A program made the position numbers and the translations under genes. Source: Leptospira ellinghausenii (GTDB taxonomy: Bacteria > Spirochaetota > Leptospiria > Leptospirales > Leptospiraceae). Taken from it: DNA of 64,000 nucleotides. Within the stretch, counting starts at the first letter, position 1, and the number at the start of each line of letters is the position of its first letter. The stretch spans positions 1 to 64,000 of the forward strand of contig NZ_BFAZ01000010.1 of NCBI RefSeq assembly GCF_003114815.1. Direction: 5' to 3'. The notes below the pieces were generated by a model that had not been told where the DNA came from, made no database searches, and worked only from the letters and a program-made list of their open reading frames with translations. This document shows positions 26,963 through 37,012 of the stretch, one piece after another.

Positions 26963-28743
26963 TAGACAATGTTCCTTAAAAAATATTCTCTGAGTTCTTT
27001 TTTTTCAGCACTACAATCTTCTGAGACCACGAATTTTCTTGTTTTGTAAAAACCAGATGCGGTCACCATCGTTTCTTTGATTTTCCCAGCTCTGGATAGG
27101 ATCAAATGAAACTTTTCACCTGGCCTAAGGTTTTTTTCTAATTTTTGTAAGATGGAATTAGTTGCTCGTTTCCCATTAATCGCCAATATTTCATCATCTA
27201 ACATTAAATCAATGGATTCGTAATTTAACTTATGAAGGATTTTTTGAACATAAAGGTTCCCGTTTTTTTCTTTTGTTTTAAATCCTGTATCACCAACTAA
27301 ATCCGTTTGTATCCGATGGATTCCAATATGATCCAAATAAACATCGACTGGGATTGGTTTAGGGGATTCAAGATATTCATTAAATTCTAATTTTAAATCT
27401 ACACCAGTAACTTCTTTTGTCACATCAAAAAACTCTTGTTTGGTGAAACCTCTCTGTTTTTCTTTTACAAAAACTTCATTTAGTTTATGGAATACATGCC
27501 TGATTGTCTTTTTATCTTTGGATTCTTGTAATAAGAATAAATTCATACACAATGCAAGGACTCCACCTTTTGTGTAATAAGAAACCGTTATATTATGACT
27601 GTTTCCATTCCTTTTATAATATTTAGTCCAAGCAGTGAAAGAAGACTCTTCTAAACTCATCCAAAAATCAGCATCATTGTCTTCCAAAGAAAAGATATCA
27701 GATTGGAGTTTGTTTAAATATTCTTCTAAATTTAAGAAACCTGCGTGGTATAAAAAATACGCATCGTAAAAACTTGTAAAACCTTCTGCGATCCAAAGTT
27801 CCCGTGTTAAATTTGGTTTTTGGTAATCAAATGGTCCAAGAGCTATTGGGCGAATGCGTTTGATATTCCAAAGGTGAAAATATTCATGGGATAAAAGTTC
27901 TAATAATCGTTTGTATTCTTCATCATCGTGAATGAGTTCTGGATTAAAATAATTGATACTGGATGCTTTGTGTTCTAATCCACCATAAGCAGGTAAACTT
28001 AAATTCAAAACAAATAGGTAAGATTGGTTAGGACTTTCTTGCATCCATTGGATTTGTGTTTCAGTGATTTTTTGTAAATCGTTAGAGAGTTTTGTTTTGA
28101 AGTCGAATGAAACATCTCCTTCAATCAATAATTCATGTTTGGTGGATCCAGCAGTAAAAAATACTGAGTTTTTTTTGCTGAGATGGAATGGTGAATCAAA
28201 AAGTTCATCAAAATGATTGGAATAAAATTTATGAAAATTATTTTCGTCTCTTGGTAAACTTGTATAAATGTTTGGAAAAAATTCGGATACTTTAAACTCT
28301 ACTGTGGTAGGTGTATCCAACCTCCCTTCTGGGTATAAAAAGAGAGCGGGTGGGTTAATGAATCCAAACTCTGTTTCTAAATAGTTGGTTCTGACAGTAA
28401 AATCTTCAAATGCATAAATGATATAAGTGATTTCAAATTTTGGAGGCAGGTTGTTTAATTTCCAGCGGTGTAAGTCCACCATTTCCCAAGAAACAGGTTC
28501 CTGATTAGTAAAGTTTATGGCTTCAAATTTATGTAAGTGGGTTGCATAATCGCGGATCATGTATGACCCAGGAGTCCAATTAGGTAAACAAAAACAAATT
28601 TGATTTTGATTGGTTTCGACTGTCAATCTCACTTGGTAATAGTGTTTGTATAAGTCAAATACACTCACTTCAAATTGTAATTGCAGTGATGGCTTAGACT
28701 CTGTTTCCGAGGAGATTGTTTTACCTTCTAACTCTTTTCCCAT
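26962..28743 (-). CDS. M61-family metallopeptidase with PDZ domain
   Basis: A 593-residue M61 (glycyl aminopeptidase-like) protein. The catalytic zinc motif is HEYFH (about residue 286-290) in SHEYFHLWNIKRIRP, a signature of the family, followed by the Glu-bearing ELWIAEGFTSFYD. The C-terminal part (about 480-560) is a PDZ-like domain (LMLDDEILAINGKRA). No signal peptide is evident, so it may be cytosolic. It is upstream of and coupled to corA. Confidence 0.9.
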   Translation of the reverse strand: MGKELEGKTISSETESKPSLQLQFEVSVFDLYKHYYQVRLTVETNQNQICFCLPNWTPGSYMIRDYATHLHKFEAINFTNQEPVSWEMVDLHRWKLNNLPPKFEITYIIYAFEDFTVRTNYLETEFGFINPPALFLYPEGRLDTPTTVEFKVSEFFPNIYTSLPRDENNFHKFYSNHFDELFDSPFHLSKKNSVFFTAGSTKHELLIEGDVSFDFKTKLSNDLQKITETQIQWMQESPNQSYLFVLNLSLPAYGGLEHKASSINYFNPELIHDDEEYKRLLELLSHEYFHLWNIKRIRPIALGPFDYQKPNLTRELWIAEGFTSFYDAYFLYHAGFLNLEEYLNKLQSDIFSLEDNDADFWMSLEESSFTAWTKYYKRNGNSHNITVSYYTKGGVLALCMNLFLLQESKDKKTIRHVFHKLNEVFVKEKQRGFTKQEFFDVTKEVTGVDLKLEFNEYLESPKPIPVDVYLDHIGIHRIQTDLVGDTGFKTKEKNGNLYVQKILHKLNYESIDLMLDDEILAINGKRATNSILQKLEKNLRPGEKFHLILSRAGKIKETMVTASGFYKTRKFVVSEDCSAEKKELREYFLRNIV

Positions 28744-28823
28744 AGTACACTATCTTGTTTTATTTTAGTTTTAATCAAATGTTTTCTTGACCAAAAATCT
28801 GAAGAGTACTAGAAAAGGTTTAG

Positions 28824-29000
28824 CTAAGGTATAAGCAAAGGAGGTGGTCCATTTGGATAGTAGTTGTTACAACAAAAGATTTTTGACCCGCGAGGTGGCT
28901 GGGCAATAACGCCTGTGCTTTGTTGCAAAACCGACCAGACACAGTCTTTCCAAGTTCCGAATGGGTGGTCTCCTTCGGGCATTGCAGTCGCTTGGAAAGC
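28824..29000 (-). other. GC-rich structured element with a 52-codon open frame
   Basis: This part of the 269-base gap between the chemoreceptor and the M61 gene is clearly richer in GC than its surroundings. It holds nested complementary arms: CTTTCCAAG 28946-28954 with CTTGGAAAG 28991-28999, inside that CCGAA 28957-28961 with TTCGG 28974-28978, and AACAAAAG 28871-28878 with CTTTGTT 28918-28924. On the minus strand an ATG at 28982 opens 52 codons of unusual composition (MPEGDHPFGTWKDC, GVIAQPPRGSK, YYPNGPPPLLIP) in the same frame as the chemoreceptor stop. It could be a small RNA, a leader of the M61 gene, a dispersed repeat or a small protein. Confidence 0.4.
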
Positions 29001-29012
29001 ACTTCTTCTCCC

Positions 29013-31088
29013 TTACACTTCTTTTTCAATCCGAAAGGTTTTTAATAACTCATCCAAAGTATTTGTCACCTGTCCCAATCTTTCTGCATTTTCTGCCATA
29101 GAAGAAGATTGGTCTGATAATACTTGAGAGCCATTTGAAATGTTGATTGTCATATTCGCCAATTCGTTAGTTGCCCTTTGTTGTTCTTCCGTTGAAAGTT
29201 GGATGGACTTGACTTGTTCTGTGATTTCAACCACTTCTGTGTAAATACTTTCCGTGCGAGAACTTTGGTCTTCTATGAGGGGACCAATTTCATTGGAAGA
29301 GATGAAGATGAGTGAAACCTCGTCCGTGATTTTTTTTAATACTTCCACTAATCGTTCTACTTGTTGGTTCCCACGTTCAATGGAGTCCAATGCTTCTTGA
29401 GAGAGAGTATTGATTTGGGAAACTGATTCTGCCGATTGGCTTGCTAATTTTGTGATTTCTTCTGCAACCACAGCAAATCCTTTTCCTGATTCTCCAGCTC
29501 TTGCAGCTTCGATAGCAGCATTTAATGCAAGTAAACCAGTGCGTTTTGCAATATCGGAAATTACATTGGAAAAAGCAGTGATGGTTTTGGATTTTTCCTG
29601 GATTTCTCTGATTGCAAGAGATGTTTCCTTTGCCATAGAACGACCTTCTTCTGCATTTTGATTGGCTCGAACGGAAATCTCTCCAAACGTATTCACTTTT
29701 TCTAATATTTTTTTCATTAGGTTTTGAATGTCACCTAACGATTGGTGTATGGTTTCTGTGTTTTCAACTGCACTCAATACATTGCTGTGAATTGTTTCCG
29801 AAGATGCATTTAATTCTTCAACAGTGGCACTTGCTTCTTCGGAAGAGGCTGCTTGGTTTTGAGCTAAATCAGTCAGTTCCGTAATTGTATTTTGAATTTT
29901 TTCAGTTGTCTCGCTAATTTTACCAGATGATTTTTGGGCAATCCGAATCAGTTTTCGCAAGTGTTCGATCATTTGGTTTAAAGTAACCATGATGCTACCC
30001 AATTCATCCATCTGGTCGATTTGTATGAGGTGCCTTAAGTCCCCTGAGGCTACTTTTTTGGTAGATGAATTGATGGATTGGATACGGCGATCAACCAACT
30101 TTTGGAAACTAAAGTAAATTGATAAAATGGAAAGTGTTACTCCTAAGATTCCAAGTCCAATGGTCACAAAGATGATGGAATTGAGTGTGGATTGGATTTG
30201 GGATTTTGGTACAGAGATGCGGGCAAACCATGGATCATTTTTTTCGATAATGGAGATGGGAACTGCCACATGGAAGTAATCATTAAACTCGTAAATGTTT
30301 CTGTCTTTATTTTTGATTCGATCATAAAAATAGGGATCAGCTGCCGATCGAAAATCCAATCCTTCTGAAAGGTGAGTAAAACCATCATATAAAACCAAAT
30401 GATTGTCTGAGATCAGTGTGATTTTTCCTTCACCATCCGCAAATTTTAATGAATCCAAATATGATTTAATTGTTGTTAGGCTTATATCAATTCCTGCAAT
30501 CCCTATGAATTTTCCATTTCGTAAAATTGGTTCCATGATGGACACGATGAACATGTCGGTTTTCCCTACCTTATATATGTAAGGTGATGTGATGCTGGTT
30601 TGTAAGGTAGTTTTTGGTTTTTGGTAAAATTCTCCCTGAATGGGATCATCAACATTCTTCAATGGTTCTGAGGATAGTTTATCTCCATCTCGAAAGATAT
30701 AGGGAATGAATCTACCTGTTCCATCATGGTCTTTTGTGTTTTTATAAAGTGAATCTTTCCCATCAAATGCATTGGGTTCAAAACCACAATACGCCGCAAA
30801 AGCGATATCGTTTTCTTTGTTTAATGATTTAAGATAATTGATCGCATCTGCCCTAGAAATGATATTCCCATTTTCGTATGACTTACGAAAGGCGAATGTT
30901 TTTTTCAAGGGTGACTTGAGAGTGTTCGAGATATCACTAGTGACTTTAGAAGAAATGTATTTTGTATCTTCTTCTAAATTATGTTGTAGAGTTGATCTAA
31001 CCACCATCGAAAGGACAATCATAATCCCTGCAATGATGATAGAGATGACAGCTAGCGATATCAGTATGATTTTCTTTTTGATCGACAT
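29013..31088 (-). CDS. methyl-accepting chemotaxis protein with Cache sensor
   Basis: A 691-residue chemoreceptor. One membrane helix (about 7-27), a periplasmic Cache-like domain (about 35-290, with [20 protein letters not shown]), a second helix (about 303-327), HAMP, then the long cytoplasmic coiled coil. The hairpin tip [27 protein letters not shown] (split over about 515-541) binds CheA/CheW. Likely methylation sites are Gln/Glu pairs such as [15 protein letters not shown]. The ligand is unknown. Confidence 0.95.
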   Translation of the reverse strand: MSIKKKIILISLAVISIIIAGIMIVLSMVVRSTLQHNLEEDTKYISSKVTSDISNTLKSPLKKTFAFRKSYENGNIISRADAINYLKSLNKENDIAFAAYCGFEPNAFDGKDSLYKNTKDHDGTGRFIPYIFRDGDKLSSEPLKNVDDPIQGEFYQKPKTTLQTSITSPYIYKVGKTDMFIVSIMEPILRNGKFIGIAGIDISLTTIKSYLDSLKFADGEGKITLISDNHLVLYDGFTHLSEGLDFRSAADPYFYDRIKNKDRNIYEFNDYFHVAVPISIIEKNDPWFARISVPKSQIQSTLNSIIFVTIGLGILGVTLSILSIYFSFQKLVDRRIQSINSSTKKVASGDLRHLIQIDQMDELGSIMVTLNQMIEHLRKLIRIAQKSSGKISETTEKIQNTITELTDLAQNQAASSEEASATVEELNASSETIHSNVLSAVENTETIHQSLGDIQNLMKKILEKVNTFGEISVRANQNAEEGRSMAKETSLAIREIQEKSKTITAFSNVISDIAKRTGLLALNAAIEAARAGESGKGFAVVAEEITKLASQSAESVSQINTLSQEALDSIERGNQQVERLVEVLKKITDEVSLIFISSNEIGPLIEDQSSRTESIYTEVVEITEQVKSIQLSTEEQQRATNELANMTINISNGSQVLSDQSSSMAENAERLGQVTNTLDELLKTFRIEKEV

Positions 31089-31138
31089 AGATTACCTACA
31101 ATCAAGTGACGTTTAGAATAGATTTGGGACATGTTTAC

Positions 31139-31495
31139 TCAACTCATTTCTAATGAAGGGGAAAGTTTTTCTGGGTAGGTACTAACACCTAGGCCATTCC
31201 CATCAGGATCTTGGAAATACAATGTAAAATCTGTACGCGAAATGATGGTGATGGATCTCAAAAATTCTTTCCATTCTGCTACTTTCGAAGTTTCCAATGT
31301 AAATACTAGGTTTTTGGGTGATTCCCTTTTTCCATCTTCCAACATCAAGAGAATGGAACCAAATTGGATCCAGACAGAACGGATGGATCCAGATTCATAA
31401 AAATGTTCCTTTATGAGGGTAGAGCCTGGAATCTTCAGGTAAAAGGCCGCTAATTGGCTTGGATGGGTCGTTCCTATGGCAATGTGATGGATCAT
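31139..31495 (-). CDS. VOC/glyoxalase-fold protein
   Basis: A 118-residue single VOC domain: N-terminal HHIAIGTTHPSQLAAFYLK, central IQFGSILLMLED, and C-terminal LYFQDPDGNGLGVS, a hallmark of the glyoxalase/dioxygenase superfamily. A metal-binding His (His3 or 4) and Asp/Glu near the end are possible. The reaction is not deducible. The start region abuts the divergent small lipoprotein gene. Confidence 0.75.
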   Translation of the reverse strand: MIHHIAIGTTHPSQLAAFYLKIPGSTLIKEHFYESGSIRSVWIQFGSILLMLEDGKRESPKNLVFTLETSKVAEWKEFLRSITIISRTDFTLYFQDPDGNGLGVSTYPEKLSPSLEMS

Positions 31496-31561
31496 TTTTT
31501 TGTTTTCAAATCCCTTTGTAAAAAAGAAACTATCAGGAAATCTATTTCATCGGAGTTTTTC

Positions 31562-31840
31562 ATGAAAAAATCTCTTATCCTTGCGCTCGCTCTCGGGCTA
31601 TTTTTGGCGAATTGTAAATCCAAAGTGTATACCCAAGAAGAGTGTGAATCTGCGCTTGCAAGTACTTTCACTCAAATTGAGGAAGAAGCTAAAAAGAACC
31701 CGGCAGCAGCTCCTGTTCTTGCAGGTTTACAACAAGGCAAACAAAAAATGATCGACCAATGTATGGAAGGAAAATTTGATCCAAACTGCTTAAAAAATGC
31801 TCCAGGAATCGCTGGCATTATGGGCTGTGTAAAAAAATAA
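31562..31840 (+). CDS. small Cys-rich lipoprotein
   Basis: A 92-residue protein starting at ATG 31562 with GGAG at 31552-31555. The signal peptide ends LFLANC (lipobox, Cys at about residue 18). The mature part is helical and has four Cys (EECES, DQCME, PNCLK, MGCVK), probably two disulfides. I recall a Leptospira-specific family of this kind (TIGR04454); the assignment is from memory. Function unknown. A strong hairpin terminator follows. Confidence 0.8.
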   Translation: MKKSLILALALGLFLANCKSKVYTQEECESALASTFTQIEEEAKKNPAAAPVLAGLQQGKQKMIDQCMEGKFDPNCLKNAPGIAGIMGCVKK

Positions 31841-31852
31841 TTCGCTACCATT

Positions 31853-31885
31853 ACCGGGAGTTTCGATTCCCGGTTTCTTATTTTT
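31853..31885. terminator. bidirectional rho-independent terminator
   Basis: ACCGGGA (31853-31859) and TCCCGGT (31868-31874) form a 7-bp stem with an 8-base loop, followed by TTCTTATTTTTCTTC. It ends the small lipoprotein gene; the convergent gene ends at 31878, so the hairpin can serve both. Confidence 0.8.
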
Positions 31886-32153
31886 CTTCTAAAACTTCAA
31901 ATCCTTTCTTCTCCGTATAACAACCGTGAGTCCGATATGGACCATCTTCAAAAAAACGAATTTGTTGTGCGTAACGTTTCCCTTCCCACAAACATCGTTT
32001 GCAAACAAAAGGCATTATGGCCCAATCTTCACATTCTTCTGGGCGAAACGTTGGGAATACACGTAACAATGGTTTGGATAATTCCTCATTTTGATCGGAA
32101 AGAATGGAAACACTTCCCAAAAGAAAAATCATAAAAACCAAATACCGGATCAT
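31878..32153 (-). CDS. small secreted hypothetical protein
   Basis: A 91-residue protein with a cleavable-looking signal peptide (about 1-19) and four Cys in the mature part (EECED, FVCKRC, HGCYT). The CxxC-like FVCKRC could bind a metal or form disulfides. It is convergent with the small lipoprotein. No family recognised. Confidence 0.6.
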   Translation of the reverse strand: MIRYLVFMIFLLGSVSILSDQNEELSKPLLRVFPTFRPEECEDWAIMPFVCKRCLWEGKRYAQQIRFFEDGPYRTHGCYTEKKGFEVLEEK

Positions 32154-32197
32154 TCATTTAAACTATCGGGATTTTCACACATTTTCAGGATGGATTT

Positions 32198-33118
32198 GTG
32201 AAAGAAAATACAAATGTAGAATGGAAAGGGGTGGCGTTTGTTTTAACTGGAGCGTTACTTTTTAGTGCCAAAGCGGTGGTTGTTAAATTGACTTATCGTT
32301 ATGAAATTTCTGCTATTGGATCATTATTTTTTCGGATGTTATTTGCCTTCCCATTTCTTTTGTGGATGGCATGGTCCGCAGAGAAAGAAACTGATAAACC
32401 TTCCTTAACAAAAAAAGACTATTGGAATGTAATTCTTATGGGAGTAGTCGGTTACTATCTTGCCAGTTTGTTTGACTTTATAGGACTCAAATTCATCAGC
32501 GCTGGTCTTGAACGAATCATTTTATTCATTTATCCAACTCTCGTTGTCATTTTATCTTTTTTGTTTTTAAAAAAGAAAATTCACGTAAGGGAAATTTTTT
32601 CACTCATTCTTACCTATACAGGTGTATCATTGGCATTTGGACAAGATGTACAATTGGGATCACCTAAGGATGTCAGTTTAGGTGCCTTTTTTATCTTACT
32701 TTCTGCGTTAACCTATGCGATTTATCTCATGGGGAGTGGATCCATCATACCTAGGTTAGGTGCAAAAAGATTTACAGCATGGGCACTTATCATTTCTTCC
32801 ATCGTAGTGTTCCTTCATTTTTTGATTTTTGGAAGTTATAAAGAACTCATCCAACCAATCTCATTTTATTTATTGGCCTTTTTTATGGGAACTGTGAACA
32901 CCGTTGTTCCGGCTGTTTTAGTATCAGAAGGGATCAAACGAGTGGGCAGTAAAACAGCAGCAATTGTTGGTTCAATTGGACCAATGTCGACTTTATTTTT
33001 AGCGTATTGGTTATTGGATGAGCCAATCACCATCCTACATAGTATTGGAACCTTGTTTGTTCTTACAGGTGTTTTTTGGATTAGTACGGGAAAAAAACCA
33101 AAAGAAGTCTCAGTTTGA
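32198..33118 (+). CDS. EamA/DMT-family transporter
   Basis: A 306-residue membrane protein with ten predicted helices arranged as two EamA repeats (about 12-145 and 163-300). Typical features are GALLFSAKAVVVKLTYRY at the N-terminus and LDEPITILHSIGTLFVLTGV in the last pair. The start is GTG 32198 with AGGA at about 32187. Family members export metabolites or amino acids; the substrate is unknown. Confidence 0.88.
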   Translation: MKENTNVEWKGVAFVLTGALLFSAKAVVVKLTYRYEISAIGSLFFRMLFAFPFLLWMAWSAEKETDKPSLTKKDYWNVILMGVVGYYLASLFDFIGLKFISAGLERIILFIYPTLVVILSFLFLKKKIHVREIFSLILTYTGVSLAFGQDVQLGSPKDVSLGAFFILLSALTYAIYLMGSGSIIPRLGAKRFTAWALIISSIVVFLHFLIFGSYKELIQPISFYLLAFFMGTVNTVVPAVLVSEGIKRVGSKTAAIVGSIGPMSTLFLAYWLLDEPITILHSIGTLFVLTGVFWISTGKKPKEVSV

Positions 33119-33171
33119 GAGAGAAAATTACTTTCCAATTGTTGATTCAGAGTAGAGAATAAAGGATCTAT

Positions 33172-34299
33172 ATGAAATTTAGAATCGTTTTCCTTTCCAC
33201 AGTTTTGGTCACCTTGTTTGCACAAACGGAACTATCTGCCCAATTTACCTGCGAAGGATCAGCTTGTAGTTTTTTACCTTCACAACTCACAGAAACAGGA
33301 AATGCTACACTTAAAAAATTCGAGAAAGGTTATCTCGACGAAGTATTAAAAACAAATTTAGAAGCAGGATTTTTGGCCAATGTAGGAGCAAGTAACATTG
33401 GAACAGGTACGGTCCGCCGTATCCAAATTGGTGTGAGTGCATCTGCCGCTGGTTATAAAAAAGACGATATCCAAATCCAAGATGATTTAATCAAATACCC
33501 AAAACTTCCGAATGTCGGTGGAGCTGTCATCCCTTCCTTTCATTTGGATATTAATCCTGGATGGTTACTTGGAACTGATGATGGTAGTTTTCTTCGTCGA
33601 TTTGGAATTTTTTTGCATGGAATGAATGTAGCGGTGACACAAGACCAACTCCAAGCCGCATCGAATAACAAAAATTATGAGGGAAGAATCGCCGTACGCT
33701 CGTATGGTGGAATGCTTCGTTACCAATTGGTAGAAAAAGAAGGATTTTTAATGAACCTCATCACTTGGAATGGGATCAATGTGGGAGTGGGCCATCATGT
33801 GATGGAACAAAACATGAGTCTCAGTTATTTAGAAGGGAAAGCGGCTCAAATTGAATTCCAAGGTGTAAAAGGGAAATGGGGTGGTGACACTAATTTCCTT
33901 TTTAATACAAAGGTCCAAACAACCAATGTGGACTTACGAACAGGGATTGGACTCTTTTGGGTGGCAAATTTAATCGTTGGTGGTGGTTACAGTTGGAATT
34001 CTGGTCATAACTCTGCCTCCCTCTCTCGTCGAGGTCCTTTCATCATTTCAGCCAACCAAGATTTACCATTGGAACTTCCTAGAGAATACCAGACAGTCCT
34101 TGACCAACAACTCCTTGCCCAAAATCCAAATGCCACTCTTGGTTTTCGTGCCAGCGGAGAATCCAATTCGAAACGTGGGATTGGCTATGGGATTGTTGGT
34201 TTGGAATTGGACTTGTTCATGCTAAAAGTCATTGCCGAGGGATTGTATGGTGGCAAAGACCTCTACTCGGCAAATTTAGGACTCAAACTCTCTTTTTAG
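33172..34299 (+). CDS. putative outer-membrane beta-barrel protein
   Basis: A 375-residue protein with a signal peptide (about 1-24, ending ELSAQ) and alternating amphipathic strands rich in Gly and aromatic residues. It ends in LGLKLSF; a terminal Phe is the usual recognition mark of the BAM machinery. ATG 33172 has AAGGA upstream. It may belong to a Leptospira-specific surface family, but I cannot name it with certainty. Function unknown. Confidence 0.65.
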   Translation: MKFRIVFLSTVLVTLFAQTELSAQFTCEGSACSFLPSQLTETGNATLKKFEKGYLDEVLKTNLEAGFLANVGASNIGTGTVRRIQIGVSASAAGYKKDDIQIQDDLIKYPKLPNVGGAVIPSFHLDINPGWLLGTDDGSFLRRFGIFLHGMNVAVTQDQLQAASNNKNYEGRIAVRSYGGMLRYQLVEKEGFLMNLITWNGINVGVGHHVMEQNMSLSYLEGKAAQIEFQGVKGKWGGDTNFLFNTKVQTTNVDLRTGIGLFWVANLIVGGGYSWNSGHNSASLSRRGPFIISANQDLPLELPREYQTVLDQQLLAQNPNATLGFRASGESNSKRGIGYGIVGLELDLFMLKVIAEGLYGGKDLYSANLGLKLSF

Positions 34300-34373
34300 A
34301 AAACTTCGGGGAAAACCATAAAACCTTGCCGTACTTGGTATCAAATTTACCATATGCCAAGGTCTAAGTTTCA

Positions 34374-36914
34374 ATGAATTTGTATAAACGTTACACACGT
34401 TCCTTCATCATGGCCTCCCAAGTATTTTCCTTGGGAGTAGTGGTTCCCATAGGGATTGCTCTCATCTTATTTTATGTCGATTTAAGTTCCACTCAGATTA
34501 AGACCTTTTTAGGTGCAACGGTAATTGCAGCTCTCATCACGTTACTGCTTCCCAGTTTGATCTTCCCGAAAAAATTAAAGTCCATTAAAGAGGGTTTACT
34601 CGAACTTGAGTCCCAGTCGGAGAAAAACCCAGAAACGTATACAAAAGTATGGGATACCATTGCCAGAATGCCAGTGATTGGAGCAACTGTTGGTGCCTCC
34701 CAATGGGCATTGGCAATTCCGATAGTTCTCGTTCCGGTATTATATTTACCCGAAACAAGTAAATCGGATGGATTTTATATCATTTGTAGTTTGATTCTGA
34801 CTGCACTTCTCAATATCATCATTTCGTTTGTATTTTTAGAGAAAGCATCTCACATTGTACTCGATGATGATATCTTCCAATCAGAACTCAATGATCGGAT
34901 CACTCCTTATTATCGTAATTTAAAAAATACAGTGCCCGTGATGTTTTCTTTTATGGTAATGGTACTCTCCATTTTTCTTTTGATTTATTCATTTAATGTA
35001 AATGCAAAGGCATTGGAAAAAGCATTTTCAAACCAATTGTACAATTTTAACCAAAGTAATGAAGCAGGGATTAATGTTTATTTTGAAGCAGTCGAAAATA
35101 CATTAAAGGATGTCGCTTCTTTGCCTTCCGTCAAACAGGCGCTAGAAACACGTAATTATAAATTAGCAGTACCTGCTTTGGAAAAAGCTTACGGTGATAC
35201 GCAGTTACTCCTTGAAAATGCGTTTATTGCAACCTTTGATGAAGGGTCTCCAATTGTTGCTTCAGGACTACCTGGCGGAGGAAGTGTTGGTTACAAACTT
35301 GTGGCCAATCCCGAAATTTCCGAAAACATCAAAGCCTCCAAAGAAGGTAAGTCACATGTTGGGGTTGCTGTTAAATCACCATTTAACGGTCAGATTGTGA
35401 TCATGATCACAACCCCTGTGAAAAATGCAAATGGGACAGTGGTGGGATTTGTTGGAATGCCATTTCTCGTAGGGAAGGCAATGGAATCCTTCCTAAAAAA
35501 TGTGAAAATTGGTACCACAGGTTATTCGTTTTTACTCGACCGAGAGTCCACGATGGTTTACCATCCAAATCCAAAATACTTAATGAATAGTTTCAAAGGT
35601 TCTGAATTTGAAAAGCTTGCCCTGAATGCTGGTGAAACGGATTCATTTCGTAACCCTTGGGAAGGTTCAACATTCTTACTCCGAAGAAAAGTCAGCACAA
35701 AGTATGGAATTCAGTTTTTTTCTACCATAGATCTTAAAGAAATTGAAGTTGAAAGTTTGTCATCTTTACGAGGTTTAACGGTCATTAGTTTGATTGGTTC
35801 CATTATTATTGCACTTTCGATTTATATGTTGTTTTCTGCAAGGTTTCATCCAATGAAAACAATCGGAAAGGTTTTACAAAATGTAGAAGTGGGAGACTTG
35901 CGAACCAAAGTAAAGTTGGAATCTTCTGATGAATTTGCTCGCCTTTCTCGAGGACTGAATGCAACACTTAAACAAATTATAGAAGTAGTTGGCTCCAACC
36001 AAGCATTCTCTGAAGATTTGGCTTCTTCCGCAGAACAAATGTCAGCTTCACTGAATATGTTGTCATCGAATGCACAAACTCAAGCTGCATCTGCTGAAGA
36101 AATCTCTGCTTCTATTGAAGAAATTTCTGCTGCAGTTCAGAATGTAGATGCCCAAGCAGAAGACCAATTCCGCAAAGTTGATTTTTTAAAAGCAAAAATG
36201 GCGGAACTTTCAAGTCTCATCGAAGCGACAGGCAAACAGGTTGGAAAGGCATCACAGGATGTGAATCAAATTTCAGAGGAAGCAAAATTAGGGCAATCAT
36301 CACTTGATTCAATGCGGAATTCCATTTCAAAAATCAGTAATAGTTCGGAAGAAATTGGAAGTGTGATTGAAATCATCAATAATATCTCGGAACAAATCAA
36401 CTTACTCGCGTTAAACGCCGCTATTGAAGCAGCAAGGGCGGGAGTTTATGGTCGTGGGTTTGCCGTGGTGGCAGATGAAATTGGGAAACTCGCCGAAAAA
36501 ACTGCCATTTCAATCAATGACATTGGCGAACTCATCCAAGCAAACGAGAAGGAAATTGAAAGTGGTCGAGATACAATTGAAACCACAATTTCTCTCATCC
36601 AAAGGATCATCCAAGGTGTGAGTTCGTTTGATGAAATGACGGACACCATTGAAAAAAGTACCAAGGAACAGCTCATCATCAACCACAAGGTAGGGGAAGA
36701 GGTGGACAAGGTGAACCAAATCAGCCAAGCCATCCGGCTCTCCATGGAAGAGCAAAAAAATGCGATTGGAGAGGTTGCCCAAGCTATTTTTAGCATCAAT
36801 GACCTCACCCAAGGGACTGCTGCAGGCCTTGAAGAAATGACTGCGACTGCCAATGGGATCGCAAACTTAGCGGAAACCCTAAAAAGAAAGATCAATTTCT
36901 TTAAAATCTCGTAG
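34374..36914 (+). CDS. methyl-accepting chemotaxis protein with extra N-terminal membrane block
   Basis: An 846-residue chemoreceptor. Before the usual sensor there are four extra membrane helices (about 15-35, 45-65, 103-123, 134-155), an arrangement unlike standard receptors. Then come a helix at about 185-207, a Cache-type periplasmic domain (about 208-465, with [19 protein letters not shown]), another helix (about 467-487), HAMP (about 490-540) and the signalling coil. The hairpin tip ([20 protein letters not shown]) lies at about 675-702. Ligand unknown; the added block may sense the membrane or contribute to localisation. Confidence 0.93.
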   Translation: MNLYKRYTRSFIMASQVFSLGVVVPIGIALILFYVDLSSTQIKTFLGATVIAALITLLLPSLIFPKKLKSIKEGLLELESQSEKNPETYTKVWDTIARMPVIGATVGASQWALAIPIVLVPVLYLPETSKSDGFYIICSLILTALLNIIISFVFLEKASHIVLDDDIFQSELNDRITPYYRNLKNTVPVMFSFMVMVLSIFLLIYSFNVNAKALEKAFSNQLYNFNQSNEAGINVYFEAVENTLKDVASLPSVKQALETRNYKLAVPALEKAYGDTQLLLENAFIATFDEGSPIVASGLPGGGSVGYKLVANPEISENIKASKEGKSHVGVAVKSPFNGQIVIMITTPVKNANGTVVGFVGMPFLVGKAMESFLKNVKIGTTGYSFLLDRESTMVYHPNPKYLMNSFKGSEFEKLALNAGETDSFRNPWEGSTFLLRRKVSTKYGIQFFSTIDLKEIEVESLSSLRGLTVISLIGSIIIALSIYMLFSARFHPMKTIGKVLQNVEVGDLRTKVKLESSDEFARLSRGLNATLKQIIEVVGSNQAFSEDLASSAEQMSASLNMLSSNAQTQAASAEEISASIEEISAAVQNVDAQAEDQFRKVDFLKAKMAELSSLIEATGKQVGKASQDVNQISEEAKLGQSSLDSMRNSISKISNSSEEIGSVIEIINNISEQINLLALNAAIEAARAGVYGRGFAVVADEIGKLAEKTAISINDIGELIQANEKEIESGRDTIETTISLIQRIIQGVSSFDEMTDTIEKSTKEQLIINHKVGEEVDKVNQISQAIRLSMEEQKNAIGEVAQAIFSINDLTQGTAAGLEEMTATANGIANLAETLKRKINFFKIS

Positions 36915-36928
36915 ATCCCAGCTGTCAG

Positions 36929-36960
36929 ATGTTCCTATTTTTAGGAACATTGTTTTTTTT
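36929..36960 (+). terminator. rho-independent terminator of the chemoreceptor gene
   Basis: ATGTTCCTA (36929-36937) and TAGGAACAT (36942-36950) form a perfect 9-bp stem with a four-base loop, followed by TGTTTTTTTT. It separates the chemoreceptor from the methyl-cycle cluster. Confidence 0.9.
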
Positions 36961-36973
36961 GGTTGCTCAGAAT

Positions 36974-37001
36974 CTACATATCAAGATTTCTTGATATGTA
37001 G
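36974..37001. promoter_or_regulatory. 13-bp perfect inverted repeat, probable ArsR-family operator
   Basis: CTACATATCAAGA (36974-36986), two T, then TCTTGATATGTAG (36989-37001) form a perfect 28-base palindrome. It ends 11 bases before the ATG of the ArsR-methyltransferase gene, over the expected promoter or 5' end. No T tract follows, so it is not a terminator. A symmetrical AT-rich site of this kind is what dimeric ArsR regulators bind, so it is probably autoregulatory and controls the whole cluster. Confidence 0.75.
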
Positions 37002-37012
37002 ATATCTTGGTA

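Noticed and set aside
28837..28850. AAAGGAGGTGGTCC, similar to the complement of the 16S rRNA 3' end
   Set aside because: The similarity stops after about 14 bases; no further rRNA sequence follows.
28820..29029. A 69-codon minus-strand frame in the GC-rich element
   Set aside because: Another frame on the same strand, in phase with the receptor gene, has more protein-like content; neither is certain.
36974..37001. Reading the 13-bp inverted repeat as a terminator
   Set aside because: A proper terminator with T tract lies just upstream (36929-36960) and no T run follows the palindrome.
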